Assembly: GCF_002355215.1 (NCBI RefSeq)
Contig: NZ_AP014612.1
Span: forward strand, 1,178,001-1,242,000
DNA: 64,000 bases
DNA from: Streptococcus troglodytae
Lineage (GTDB): Bacteria > Bacillota > Bacilli > Lactobacillales > Streptococcaceae
Direction of reading: 5' to 3'
In this document: positions 1-9,587 of the stretch, one piece after another
Layout of the letters: every line of letters starts with the position of its first letter
How positions within the stretch are numbered: position 1 is the stretch's first letter
The notes under the pieces: model-generated
What the model saw: the letters and a program-made list of their open reading frames with translations, nothing else
What the model was told of the DNA's origin: nothing
Databases searched by the model: none
Made by a program: the position numbers and the translations under genes

Positions 1-26
1 GGTGTATAAGAAACCATACAGACCCC

Positions 27-880
27 CTATTTTGTAACATAATTAAAGACATCTTCTCCAAAATACTTCTTAGACAGTTTGGCTAAAGTTCCATCCTTCT
101 TCAATTCTTTCACAGCCTTATTGTAAGCTTTAACAAACTTTTGATTGGCTTTATTACGATGAATCAATGGGTAAGTTTCGATACCTTTATAAGGAATCCA
201 AGTCAACTTATCAGCGTACTTATGATAAGCACCATCCTTATCCTTCACAGCCTGTTTAAAGGAGAGTTTTATATCAAAATAAGCATCATAACGCCCCTCT
301 AAAACCCAGGCATAAGCATCTGCAACCGTAAAACTTTCTGCTGATTTCAAGTCAATTGGAGTATCTTTATGTTTTTTGTTGTAAGCCTCAATAACATTCC
401 ACTGGGCATTTTGCGGAGAGATAGGAACAAGTTTGCCCCCTGATTTCGCAAAAGAATTAATACCAGTAATTGTTTTTCTTCATCTTTCCTAATAGTCAAG
501 CCGATGACACTGGCACCAAGAGCATCTTTAGGGATAATAAATTTTTGGGCACGCTCTTTTGTATACCAAGCCCCTTTAGTCCCAATATCATACTTTCCCG
601 ATTCGAGTCCAATAAGCAAATCCTCATCACTTGTTCCTGTATATTTAAATTTATAATCAGGCAGTTTTTTATCAATAGCTTTTAAAACGTCTACTTCATA
701 GCCTGTATTTTCTCCCTTGTCATTCACATAGTCATAGGGAGCATAATTTTGAGTATGAGCCACCTTTAAAGTAGTCACTTTCCTATTAGCACCGTTTCCC
801 GCCAATTGACGTCCAATAATCGTCCCGCCAATAAGAAGCAGCAATACGCCTCCTGCAACAATCCATGTTTTCTTAGTCAT
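27..880 (-). pseudogene. Amino-acid ABC transporter substrate-binding protein, frameshifted
   Basis: Extracellular solute-binding protein (family 3 type) that would present a polar amino acid to a membrane permease. The N-terminus has a hydrophobic anchor at about residues 5-25 with no clear lipobox cysteine. The binding fold begins with TLKVAHTQNYAPYDYVNDKG and GYEVDVLKAIDKKLPDYKF, typical of the family. The frame is lost near 473-477; one more base in that T5 run (A5 on the coding strand) joins the first half to the second half, which carries ESFTVADAYAWVLEGRYDAY and the C-terminal end. Start at 880 is supported by a GAAGGAG site. No permease or ATPase is in view, so the partners lie beyond the left edge or elsewhere. 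The break may be real or a run-length miscall. Confidence 0.75.
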
Positions 881-903
881 TTGAATAGTCTCCTTCTTTC
901 ATC

Positions 904-1911
904 TTATAAAGTTACCGCTTCTTTAACCCAAGCAATACGCTCAGCAGCAATATCACTTGGAATCGTACAATCTGCTCCTATAACAGTGGCTAACGGACCA
1001 GACTCTTGCAAGAGTTTTCTTACTTCAGTTTGAATGTCATCCTTACTTCCTTTATAGAGAATACCGTCTTTAGTGTTAACAAACCCTCCCAAAACGGTTT
1101 TACCGCCAAAAAGTTTACGGCCTTGAGCTAAACTGATACCTTCCGGACCAACAGCCCAATTAAAGACTTGAGCTGGATAATCCTTGAAGAGTTTGATATC
1201 ATTGCTTGCTCCTTCATAACCACAGATATGAAGAACAGTTAGACCTTGAACTTGCTGAGCAGCCTCAATAATGGTCAAATCGCTAGGTGTAATATAGTTC
1301 CGATAGTCCTCAGACGTTACATTGCTGTCTTGAATGGATTGTACACTGAAATAAACCCCTTCAATACCAGCTTCTTCAATAATTTTTTTCGTCAAGATAG
1401 CAATGTCCCCAGCGATGACATTTAAAACCTTTTTTAAAGTTTGGGCATCTTCCTTCAAAAACTGAGCAATAATGGCATCACCGTGAGCTACCTGTCCCGA
1501 TAATTGCCACTTAAGATAAGTGACTGGAGCAAAAATATTATAAATAGCCACAATATCTTCAGTAAAACTTTCTTTAATAGCCTTAACTAACTGCACTTGT
1601 TGATCAAACCAAGGGTGATTGTCACCAATAGAAGAAATATTAGCTAATTCTTGAATTGACGTAACATTTTTATGAATCAATTCGTTAGGATAAGTGAAAA
1701 AACCATCGCTCATCAATTTGATAAAATCAGGTTCTACTTCTTTAATAAATTTTTGATGCCCTTGAAGATTCTTCTTAAAAAGTTCTGGATTATTGAGACC
1801 TTGTCCAAATTCTTCTTCTGCTAAAAAATGATACCAAAAACCAACAGGAACTTTGTCTACCTTTTCACCTTTAAAAGCCTTTAAGACCCATTCTTTCTTA
1901 CTGTTTGCCAT
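904..1911 (-). CDS. Uroporphyrinogen decarboxylase-like (URO-D family) protein
   Basis: About 335 residues, the usual length for the URO-D/methyltransferase superfamily. Visible pieces include the N-terminal KVPVGFWYHF, a central TVLHICGYEGAS strand and the C-terminal GADCTIPSDIA. Streptococci lack a complete heme pathway, so a true heme role is unlikely. Related proteins act on corrinoids or methyl groups, but the substrate here is unknown. ATG at 1911 is preferred over an upstream TTG in frame, because an AAGGAG lies nine bases ahead of it. The gene lies just upstream of the binding-protein gene on the same strand (23-base gap) and is divergent from a LysR gene, which is a plausible regulator. 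Confidence 0.75.
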   Translation of the reverse strand: MANSKKEWVLKAFKGEKVDKVPVGFWYHFLAEEEFGQGLNNPELFKKNLQGHQKFIKEVEPDFIKLMSDGFFTYPNELIHKNVTSIQELANISSIGDNHPWFDQQVQLVKAIKESFTEDIVAIYNIFAPVTYLKWQLSGQVAHGDAIIAQFLKEDAQTLKKVLNVIAGDIAILTKKIIEEAGIEGVYFSVQSIQDSNVTSEDYRNYITPSDLTIIEAAQQVQGLTVLHICGYEGASNDIKLFKDYPAQVFNWAVGPEGISLAQGRKLFGGKTVLGGFVNTKDGILYKGSKDDIQTEVRKLLQESGPLATVIGADCTIPSDIAAERIAWVKEAVTL

Positions 1912-2162
1912 AAAGTCCAACTCCTTTGAAAATAATATGCCTTTATCCTAACATCTCCTCAACACCTTGCATAATCTATCTTTTTTATGGTTGGCTATAA
2001 ATTTCATTTATAGCAATAAAAACAGTGCAAATCAAGGAAAAGAAAAACAATAGCAGGCCATAAGAAAAAGTTATCACTTCTTTGTTTTTCTATCAGTTTT
2101 TTTCGATTGCCAAGTGTTTCTTTTGTTATAATGTCATAAAAGTTCTAACAAGGGAGATTATT

Positions 2163-3074
2163 ATGAATTTTCAACAATGCCGTTATGTTGAGGCTATTGC
2201 CAATACAGGTTCTTTTAGCGAGGCCGCTAAAAAACTTTATGTCACACAGCCCAATCTTTCCTCTTCAATTAAAGAGTTAGAAAATGACTTAGGAGTACAG
2301 CTTTTTATTCGCTCTAATACGGGTGCTCGCCTAACAGATGATGGTTATGATTTTCTTAAGTATGCTAAACGCATTTTGGGAGAAGCTGACCTTCTTAAAA
2401 AACGTTACCAAGACAACTACAAAAAGAGCTTTACCATTAGTTCGCATCATTATGATTTTCTATCCATTCCGCTTCTTGAAATAGCCGAAAAATTCAAAAA
2501 TGACTACCAACATTTTCACCTGAATGAAACAACAACCAAAAAAGTGCTAGAGAGTGTCTTACATTTTGAAAGTGATTTAGGTATTCTTTATCTTAACAGC
2601 GATAACCGTCATATTCTAGAACGTTATTTTAAGCAGCATGATCTCACCTTTACAGCTCTTGGAGAGTTTCCAACACGTATTTTCCTTAGAAAAGGACATC
2701 CACTCGCCCAGCAAAAGGTCATTGAAAAAGTGCAATTAAAAGATTATAAACAGGTCCGTTTCAGACAAGAAATTTCAGGACTCAACTTTGACGAAGATAC
2801 CCTTGATATTCCTGAAAATCAATCTGTCTTTTACAGTAATGATCGCGGTACTATCATGAATATTCTCTGTGGTTCTGATGCTTATGCTTCAGGATTGGGT
2901 ATTGTTAACAGTTTTATCAAGGATCAAATTGTTCTAATCCCTCTTAAAGACAGTAAAATGCATACTCTTGGTTTTGTTAGCAATAAACGTAAACAAGAAA
3001 CTGATATTACTCAGCAATTCATTACTGCTGTTAAAAACAGTCTTAGAACATACGAAAGTGGAGCACAATTGTGA
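2163..3074 (+). CDS. LysR-family transcriptional regulator
   Basis: A 303-residue LysR regulator. The N-terminal winged helix-turn-helix reads CRYVEAIANTGSFSEAAKKL followed by YVTQPNLSSSIKELENDLG, the family hallmark. A periplasmic-binding-protein-like effector domain follows (about residues 90-295). The start at 2163 is chosen because AAGGGAG precedes it and the HTH begins at the usual place; a longer reading from 2082 adds 27 residues that do not match the family. It is transcribed away from the UroD-like gene across a 250-base gap, so that operon is the likely target. Ligand unknown. Confidence 0.85.
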   Translation: MNFQQCRYVEAIANTGSFSEAAKKLYVTQPNLSSSIKELENDLGVQLFIRSNTGARLTDDGYDFLKYAKRILGEADLLKKRYQDNYKKSFTISSHHYDFLSIPLLEIAEKFKNDYQHFHLNETTTKKVLESVLHFESDLGILYLNSDNRHILERYFKQHDLTFTALGEFPTRIFLRKGHPLAQQKVIEKVQLKDYKQVRFRQEISGLNFDEDTLDIPENQSVFYSNDRGTIMNILCGSDAYASGLGIVNSFIKDQIVLIPLKDSKMHTLGFVSNKRKQETDITQQFITAVKNSLRTYESGAQL

Positions 3075-3092
3075 TTTAGCAGAAAAAGTATA

Positions 3093-3126
3093 AAAAAGTC
3101 AGACTGAAGACTGAACTGCTTTTTTA
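3093..3126 (+). terminator. Possible rho-independent terminator after LysR
   Basis: A run of A, an imperfect stem (TCAG paired with CTGA) and a run of six T follow the LysR stop by about 20 bases. The stem is weak and bulged. Confidence 0.4.
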
Positions 3127-3350
3127 TACATATATGTTTTGAAACTCTGAAAATGCCAATTTAAATAGCATTGATTGCGAGCGAAGCGAGCCTTAATTGA
3201 GACTTTGTCTACACTCTTAAAAATGTCCATTTGTTTCAAGCAGACTTTCAAATTTTATTTCCTTCAAGCTTCTTATAAGGACAGACAAATTTCTTGCAAA
3301 GTTTGACAACAAATTCTATAATACTAAAGCATTACTATTAGGAGGCAATC

Positions 3351-3701
3351 ATGTCAATTATTAAAATACTTATTATCATTCTAGTCGCTTTAGAATTCTT
3401 TTACATTATGTATCTGGAAACTTTAGCCACACAGTCTACAAAGACGTCTCAAGTCTTTGGCATGACTCAAGAAAAATTAGGTGAAAAAGAAATTGATACA
3501 CTGTTTAAAAATCAAGGTATTTATAATGGTCTTCTTGGTTTAGGCCTGCTTTATGGTTTGGCTTTTAATACAGCTATCATTTTACCAATCTTGATTTACA
3601 TTATTCTTGTTGCTGCGTATGGTGCTTATAGCAGCAATCCAAAAATTTTGCTGACACAGGGAGGGTTAGCCATTATCGCTGCACTACTTTATCTCTTTTA
3701 A
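3351..3701 (+). CDS. DUF1304 family small membrane protein
   Basis: 116 residues with four predicted hydrophobic segments, roughly residues 5-25, 50-70, 75-95 and 98-115. The pattern [16 protein letters not shown] with [16 protein letters not shown] is characteristic of DUF1304 proteins, whose function is not known. An AGGAGG ribosome site sits seven bases before the ATG. It stands alone between the LysR gene and a convergent two-component operon. Confidence 0.8.
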   Translation: MSIIKILIIILVALEFFYIMYLETLATQSTKTSQVFGMTQEKLGEKEIDTLFKNQGIYNGLLGLGLLYGLAFNTAIILPILIYIILVAAYGAYSSNPKILLTQGGLAIIAALLYLF

Positions 3702-3710
3702 TAGGTTAAA

Positions 3711-3750
3711 AATGAGGTCAGGATAAAAATATCCTGACCTCATTTTTTAT
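3711..3750. terminator. Bidirectional rho-independent terminator
   Basis: A perfect 15-bp stem (arms 3711-3725 and 3730-3744) closes a 4-base loop and is flanked by T-rich and A-rich tails. It separates the rightward DUF1304 gene from the leftward relPRS operon and can serve both. Confidence 0.9.
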
Positions 3751-3758
3751 ATCAAAAT

Positions 3759-4995
3759 TTATAAAACAACCTTAAAAGTAATGGTATCATTCTTATAGGA
3801 GACCGAAATTTTTCCTTTAAAAATTTTAACAATACTTTGAGCCATTGATAATCCGATGCCATAACCTGATGTCTGATTGTTATGCGATTCATCTTCGCGA
3901 TAAAAGCGGTCAAAGAAACGGCTATAATCAATTTTAGCACCGCCTTTAAAGGTATTTGAAACCTCTAGTTTTGCCTTTTTAAGACCACTGGTTTTGCTAA
4001 GTTTGACACTTACTTCTCCCTTATCATCACAATATTTATTGGCATTATCTACTAAAAGAGTGACCAATTCAAAGAGAGATTTTTCTTCGGCTTTGACATA
4101 AATATCAGAATCAATCAGCATCTCAAACTTTTTACCATCTTTAATGATAGGAGCTTTGAAGTCTTCTGCTGCATCTTGCACAATTTCCGAAAAACTAACT
4201 CTTTCAAGAACAATATTCGGCTGCTCTTCTAACCTAGCCAGAATAACCAATTGATTGATCAAATGGGTCAAGCGGTCAACTTGATCCTTAGTACTTTTGG
4301 TCCATTCTGTTTCGCCAGTCATCAATTCTTGTAATTCATTATTAGCAGAAATAATGGATAAAGGGGTCTTTAATTCATGACCAGCATTAGTAATAAAACG
4401 TTTTTGCTTCTCATAATTTTCAAGGTAAGGCTTAATGGCATAACCTGAAAAAACAGAGACAACTAAAATAAAAAGAGCAAACTGTAAAAGGACATTTGAA
4501 TAGAAAGATTGATTAGCTCAGAACGGTCAGCAAAAAAATGAGTAGCATCCAAGACAACAACTAAATAACGGCCAGATGAATTCAATTTTGTCACACGGTA
4601 AGAATAAAAATGATTGTTTTTCTAAAACGTCCATCTCTTTCATGGAGATTAATATTTCTCATATAAGACTCTGCCTGCTTTTTTGTCAAATGAGAAATAT
4701 GACTGAGATTAAGAGAAACGGTATCTTTTTTCCTATCTACTACAAAACTGTAATATTGGTATTGATTAATAACAGCTACTGACAATCCTCGATTCCCTAC
4801 CTCCCTGTTAATTTCTATCGGGTCAGGAAATTCGCCTTTATTTCTAGATAAAATGGTCAAAATAGCATTGATCTCATCGTTATTTTGAACATAACGAACA
4901 GAATTGAAAACACCAACAAAAGAAATGAGGATACATAAGATAGCAAAAGAGGCTACAAGGATGAAACGGAATCTAATCTTACGAAACATGATCAT
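3759..4995 (-). pseudogene. relS: Sensor histidine kinase RelS, two frameshifts
   Basis: Third gene of the relPRS operon; the intact product is a membrane histidine kinase partnered with RelR. The N-terminal part (4995 down to about 4617) has one membrane helix (RFILVASFAILCILISFVGV) and an extracytoplasmic region. The frame is lost at the T5 run 4617-4621 and again near 4525; between these the sequence reads in another frame (YSYRVTKLNSSGRYLVVVLD). Downstream the H box is visible as GHELKTPLS, then N box (LVDNANKYCDD), and G boxes (DRFYRED, GYGIGLSMAQSIVKIF). The ATG at 4995 overlaps the relR stop by one base (TGATG). If the indels are real the kinase is lost while RelR and RelP remain; both breaks could be sequencing errors. 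Confidence 0.8.
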
Positions 4996-5681
4996 CACCT
5001 GCCAATTCTAACCAAGGTAAAATCGCCATTCTCTTCTCCCATAATAGCAAGATTTGCCTTAATAGATTTTAGTTTTTGTCTAAGATAAGAAATATAGATA
5101 AAGACATAACCTTCATCAATTTCAGGATCATCATCTTTTGCCCAAACGTGCTGAAAAATTTCCTTAGTTGATAAAGATTTATTAGGATTGAGCATAAAAA
5201 AAGCCATTAACTTTGATTCTTTTCCTGCTAAACGAATAGAATTGCCTGATACCATTTCCTGCTGGGCAAGATCAAGTTTGACACTGCCAAAAGTTAAAAC
5301 TTTATCTGTAAAACTATCCAGACGCCGCTCTAAGGAAGCCAGACGCGCCAAAAGTTCCTTTAAAGAAATAGGTTTGGTTAAATAATCATCAGCACCTGCC
5401 TCTAAACCCGTTACTTTGTCTTCAATTTCCGACATAGCTGTCAACATAATAGCATGCGTATGATCCCCACTGGCACGAATCTCACGCAAAGCTTCCAGAC
5501 CTGTTTTGACTGGCATCATGATATCTAAAATAAAGACATCATAAGCATTTTCGTGTGCTTTTTCGATAGCATCTTGTCCATTATAAACTTGATCAACTTG
5601 ATAACCTTGATGCTTTAGTGCTGCTGTGTAAACACGTGATAACTGCTCTTCGTCTTCTGCTAGTAAAATCGTCAAAGACAT
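4995..5681 (-). CDS. relR: Response regulator RelR
   Basis: 228-residue response regulator. The receiver domain (1-115) has the acidic pocket AEDEEQ, phosphoacceptor Asp at about residue 53 in FILDIMMP, the Thr in HAIMLTAMSE and Lys in YLTKPIS. A winged-helix output domain of the OmpR type follows (about 130-225), with KESKLMAFFMLNP. It starts directly after the relP stop codon and overlaps the relS start, so the three genes are translationally coupled. In S. mutans this pair is known to modulate the small alarmone synthetase RelP. Confidence 0.88.
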   Translation of the reverse strand: MSLTILLAEDEEQLSRVYTAALKHQGYQVDQVYNGQDAIEKAHENAYDVFILDIMMPVKTGLEALREIRASGDHTHAIMLTAMSEIEDKVTGLEAGADDYLTKPISLKELLARLASLERRLDSFTDKVLTFGSVKLDLAQQEMVSGNSIRLAGKESKLMAFFMLNPNKSLSTKEIFQHVWAKDDDPEIDEGYVFIYISYLRQKLKSIKANLAIMGEENGDFTLVRIGR

Positions 5682-6305
5682 TTATTCACCACTTCCTACA
5701 ATCAAATTTCGGATGGTCTGCATAGAGAGATCACAAGAAGCTAACTCATCCGCACAGCGCTTTAATTCTTTAGCAATGCGCTCTGGATTTTTGATGTCGT
5801 GTTTGTATTTCATCTGGTGCTCCAAACTAGCCCAAGAATCCATAGCTATTGTTCTCAACTGAACTTCAACAAAATATTTTCCCGGTTGCTGTCCCAAGCA
5901 ATCCTCAAATGGCGTTTCTATTTCTAAAATCAAATGGTAAGAACGATAACCATTAGGTTTAGCATTGTAAATGTAATCTTTTTCATTATAGATGCTGACA
6001 CCATCTAATGCTTTAAGGATAGCAACCATTTTATAAATATCGTCAACAAAACCGCAGACAATGCGAATGCCAATCGCATCACGAATTTCTTTTAGAGCCG
6101 ACTGTGCCGTTAGAGGCAATTGTTTACGCTGACATTTCTCAATCATACTCTCATTGGTCTTTATACGTGCAAGAAAATGTTCAAACAGTTTAAAACCAGT
6201 ATCTGATTTTACGCGTTGATTTTCCTCTTGGATTTTTTGACTGAAATGATCTAAAATCTGAGACAAATAAGCTTGATATTTCCCATAGATTGTTTCTTGT
6301 GACAT
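5682..6305 (-). CDS. relP: Small alarmone synthetase RelP
   Basis: 207-residue GTP pyrophosphokinase without hydrolase or regulatory domains, as usual for small alarmone synthetases. It transfers pyrophosphate from ATP to GTP or GDP to make (p)ppGpp. Synthetase motifs are in place: IRIVCGFVDDIYKM, the substrate-binding YNAKPNGYRSYH, VEVQLRT and EHQMKYK. It is the first gene of the relP-relR-relS operon. The start ATG at 6305 has an AAAGGA upstream. The order matches the known S. mutans operon, next to cipI and tpx. Confidence 0.92.
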   Translation of the reverse strand: MSQETIYGKYQAYLSQILDHFSQKIQEENQRVKSDTGFKLFEHFLARIKTNESMIEKCQRKQLPLTAQSALKEIRDAIGIRIVCGFVDDIYKMVAILKALDGVSIYNEKDYIYNAKPNGYRSYHLILEIETPFEDCLGQQPGKYFVEVQLRTIAMDSWASLEHQMKYKHDIKNPERIAKELKRCADELASCDLSMQTIRNLIVGSGE

Positions 6306-6480
6306 AATTCATCCTTTTTACATGCTTGTTCTATTATAACATAGAAAATTAAAGAATTCTTATTTTGCCAAATGGTATGGAAAGTTCCAATCCATATGAG
6401 GTCACAAACAGACTTAATAGCGCTGAAGTCAGCAACAAGGTATCATTTAGATTTTTGAAGAATATTAACTAGCTACCATA

Positions 6481-6516
6481 AACACAAAAAGCCTACCATG
6501 CAGATAATGGTACGGC
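6481..6516 (-). terminator. Terminator downstream of cipI
   Basis: Arms 6487-6497 and 6505-6516 form a stem of about 11 bp with one bulge. On the minus strand it is followed by a T-rich tail, just after the cipI stop. Confidence 0.7.
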
Positions 6517-6524
6517 TTAATGTG

Positions 6525-6954
6525 GCTCAATCAGTCATTAGCGTTTTCTAAAGAACGCTGGACTTTTTTGACATATTTTATCCCCCATAATAAAAGAAGA
6601 GAGACAATAAAACTGATTACAGCAGCAGCTGAGAAGATGATTTTGCTGGCAAATGCGCTTACTTGAATAGCCTTATAACTGCTTAAAATCATCAAAAGCA
6701 AAAACATGACAGCAAAATAACTTGACTAGTAACGGTAGCAGCAGAACTTTTTGTGCATTTACCTCTCTAATTTCTCTAATGAAATAATAATTTAAACCAG
6801 CTGTACAAAGCGTTATAATTAAAAAGCAAATCTGAACAAGCAGAGGAGATTTAAAAATAGCTTGTGTCAAAACCATAATTAATAAACAAACAGCAATAAG
6901 CTGTGCTGTTAAAAGTCTAAATAGCTTCAGTTTCTGACTTTTCTTTTTGGACAT
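6525..6954 (-). pseudogene. cipI: CipI-like bacteriocin immunity membrane protein, frameshifted
   Basis: Between relP and tpx, where S. mutans carries the CipI immunity gene that protects against the competence-linked bacteriocin CipB. The restored product is about 142 residues with four hydrophobic segments. Reading from ATG 6954 (GAGG site upstream) the frame is lost at the T4 run on the minus strand near 6714-6717. Removing one base there continues into FLLLMILSSYKAIQV and VKKVQRSLENALMTD, ending at 6525. As given, the product stops after about 93 residues and loses the last two helices. A ComE-type direct repeat lies about 130 bases upstream, which supports the identification. Identity rests on context and promoter. 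Confidence 0.72.
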
Positions 6955-7083
6955 CTCTTTTTCCTCACCTAAAACAATATTCATATAGTTGGCTGTACAA
7001 TACAATGCAGCATTAAGCTTTCCTTATTAATAACATAAAGATAGTCTTAGTATAACAGAAAATATCCTCTAACAGAGCCAAAA

Positions 7084-7117
7084 ATCCTAAATGGTAGCAA
7101 TTTTGTCCTAAACGGTA
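7084..7117 (-). promoter_or_regulatory. ComE-type direct repeat upstream of cipI
   Basis: On the minus strand two copies, ACCGTTTAGGACA and ACCATTTAGGAT, stand about 20 bases apart centre to centre. This matches the known ComE binding site before bacteriocin genes in S. mutans. It points at cipI and predicts induction by the competence-stimulating peptide system. Confidence 0.85.
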
Positions 7118-7149
7118 AAAAAACACAGAAATTGTGCCTTTTTACTAAC

Positions 7150-7635
7150 TTATTTCACTGCTGCAAGGGCAGCGTCATAATTGGGATGATTAGTCATTTC
7201 ATCTAAATATTCAAGATAGGTAATGTTATTATTTTCATCAAGAACAAAAACAGCACGTCCAAGCAGATGGAGTTCATTAATCAATAAACCATAAGCCTTT
7301 CCAAACGAATAATCATAGTAATCTGACAAGGTTATGGCATCATTCAAACCAGCTGCACCGCACCAGCGTGCTTGTGCAAATGGCAAATCAACCGATACAG
7401 TGATGACAACAGTATTATCAGCATCTGATAACTCCTGATTAAAACGACGTGTTTGTGCATCACAAACGCCTGTATCAATAGATGGCACAACACTAATCAC
7501 TTTTTTCTGACCAGCAAAATCTGCCAAAGTTTTTTTAGACAAATCAGTATCTGTCAGAGAAAAATCAGGTGCTGTATCACCAACCTGCAATTTCTTACCA
7601 GCAAGCGTCACTGTATTTCCATTAAAAGTTGTCAT
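7150..7635 (-). CDS. tpx: Thiol peroxidase Tpx
   Basis: 161-residue atypical 2-Cys peroxiredoxin that reduces hydroperoxides in the cytoplasm using thioredoxin. The peroxidatic cysteine is at about residue 58 in [16 protein letters not shown] and the resolving cysteine at about residue 92 in QARWCGAAG, both as expected for Tpx. The gene lies downstream of rcrRPQ on the same strand with about 200 bases between; the known S. mutans arrangement is the same and some co-transcription has been described. AAGGAGA site precedes the ATG. Confidence 0.92.
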   Translation of the reverse strand: MTTFNGNTVTLAGKKLQVGDTAPDFSLTDTDLSKKTLADFAGQKKVISVVPSIDTGVCDAQTRRFNQELSDADNTVVITVSVDLPFAQARWCGAAGLNDAITLSDYYDYSFGKAYGLLINELHLLGRAVFVLDENNNITYLEYLDEMTNHPNYDAALAAVK

Positions 7636-7832
7636 AAAATAGTCTCCTTTTCTCTATTAGCTCCTATTGTAGGATATTTCCTCCTTTTAATCTAATGATT
7701 TGATTGGAAAAATGATTTTAAATATTAATAGAACCAGATAAACGAAATTCACACTTTATTAAGAAATAATAAAAAAAGCAGCCAAAAATAACATTAAAAT
7801 TATGTTCATTTTTTGACCACTCTTTAAATTCA

Positions 7833-9587
7833 TCAAGCCGCTTCTTCTGTAAATTGACTATTATAGAGATCGGCATAAAAGCCATTTTTTGCCATCAATT
7901 GGTCATGGCTGCCTTGTTCAATAATATTACCATCTCTCATGACAAGGATAAGATCAGCATTGCGAATAGTTGACAGACGATGGGCAATAACGAATGATGT
8001 CCGCCCCTCCATCAAACGATCCATAGCCCTTTGAATAAGTTCTTCCGTACGAGTATCAACAGAGGAAGTTGCTTCATCAAGTATCAGAAGCGGTGCATCT
8101 TTAAGGAGAGCACGTGCAATGGTCAAGAGTTGTTTTTGACCGACTGATAAGGTGACCGAATCATCTAAAATAGTATCATAACCCTTAGGTAAAGTCTTGA
8201 TGAAATGATGAACACCAACTGCCTTAGCTGCTGCAATCACTTGCTCATCAGTAATATGTTTTTGATTATAAATCAGATTTTCCTTAACTGTACCTTCAAA
8301 GAGCCAAGTATCTTGGAGTACCATGGCAAAGGCATCATGCACTTCTTCTCGTGTCATATCATGGATATTAACACCGTCAATAGAAATCATCCCTCTATCA
8401 ACTTCATAGAAACGCATAAGCAAGTTAACAATTGTTGTCTTACCCGCACCAGTCGGTCCTACAATAGCAATTTTTTGACCAGCCTTGGCATGAGCCGAGA
8501 AATCATGAATGATGGTTTTATCAGGACTATAACCAAAGAAAACATTGTCAAAGTTAACGTTTCCTTCAACTTTTTCAAGTTGTTTGACTTTATGGTTTTC
8601 GTCTTCTACTTCTTCCTCATCAAGAAATTCAAAGACACGTCCCATAGCAGCATTAGCTGATTGCAATTGAGTGATTCCTTGAGCAATCTGCGCAATGGGC
8701 TGAGTAAAAATACGGACGTAAGTCATAAAGGCAACAATCGTTCCCATGGTAATATCGCCGTTAATAGCCATGGTAGCACCGACAATACAGACCATGACAT
8801 ACCCAAAATTTCCGATGAATTGCATAAGGGGCATCATAATTCCAGAAAAGAATTGTGATTTCCACATACTTGCAAATAATTGGTCATTCAATTTTTCAAA
8901 CTGCTTCTTGCTTTGCTGAATCGCATTATAACTAGAAACCACATTATGACCTGAATAGACCTCTTCAACATAACCGCTGACATCGGCTAGATTAGCTTGT
9001 TGCTTCTTAAAAAGCGGCTGACTCTTGGCCATGATAACAGTGGATACCGCAAAACCAGCAAAAACAGACAAAATAGCAGTCGCTGCAAGAGCTCCATTGG
9101 TTTTAATCATCATGAAAATAGAGCCAATCAGGAGAATCGTAGCTGCTACCATTGAAACTAAACTTTGGTTGAAAGACTGTGTCATTAAATCCACATCATT
9201 GGTCACTCGAGACAAGGTATCTCCTTGTGAATGGCTGTCAAAATATTTGAGCGGTACCTTATTGATTTTATCTGCAATGGCATTGCGCAGACGTTGCGAA
9301 AACTTTTGAATCAAAGTGGACACAATAAAGCTAGCAGTATAAGAAACCAAAGCACCAGCAAAGTATAAGAGAGCCAAGGTTAGAGCAATCTCACCGATTT
9401 TATCTAAATCAATTTTTCCTGCCAGCCCTTTGGTCATGGTATCTGTCATCTCTTTCAACCGGTCAGGTCCAATAACGGTAATCGTACTTGAAACGATAGT
9501 AAAAATGACAGCAAGTCCGAATAAAGCCTTATAGCCTTTAAGGTAAGGAGCCATTTGGCTTAATAATGATTTCTTCTTATTTTCCAT
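7833..9587 (-). CDS. rcrQ: ABC exporter subunit RcrQ
   Basis: 584 residues: six-helix transmembrane domain (about 1-310) fused to an ATPase domain. Walker A is GPTGAGKTTIVNLL, the signature LSVGQKQLLTIARAL (LSVGQ, slightly divergent from LSGGQ) and Walker B LLILDEATSSVD, with H-loop AHRLST. It forms a heterodimeric exporter with RcrP. In S. mutans the rcrRPQ operon links competence, (p)ppGpp and stress tolerance. Its start overlaps the rcrP stop by 11 bases, so the two are coupled. The family is also reported to carry short peptides inside the 3' end of rcrQ; this was not resolved here. Confidence 0.9.
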   Translation of the reverse strand: MENKKKSLLSQMAPYLKGYKALFGLAVIFTIVSSTITVIGPDRLKEMTDTMTKGLAGKIDLDKIGEIALTLALLYFAGALVSYTASFIVSTLIQKFSQRLRNAIADKINKVPLKYFDSHSQGDTLSRVTNDVDLMTQSFNQSLVSMVAATILLIGSIFMMIKTNGALAATAILSVFAGFAVSTVIMAKSQPLFKKQQANLADVSGYVEEVYSGHNVVSSYNAIQQSKKQFEKLNDQLFASMWKSQFFSGIMMPLMQFIGNFGYVMVCIVGATMAINGDITMGTIVAFMTYVRIFTQPIAQIAQGITQLQSANAAMGRVFEFLDEEEVEDENHKVKQLEKVEGNVNFDNVFFGYSPDKTIIHDFSAHAKAGQKIAIVGPTGAGKTTIVNLLMRFYEVDRGMISIDGVNIHDMTREEVHDAFAMVLQDTWLFEGTVKENLIYNQKHITDEQVIAAAKAVGVHHFIKTLPKGYDTILDDSVTLSVGQKQLLTIARALLKDAPLLILDEATSSVDTRTEELIQRAMDRLMEGRTSFVIAHRLSTIRNADLILVMRDGNIIEQGSHDQLMAKNGFYADLYNSQFTEEAA

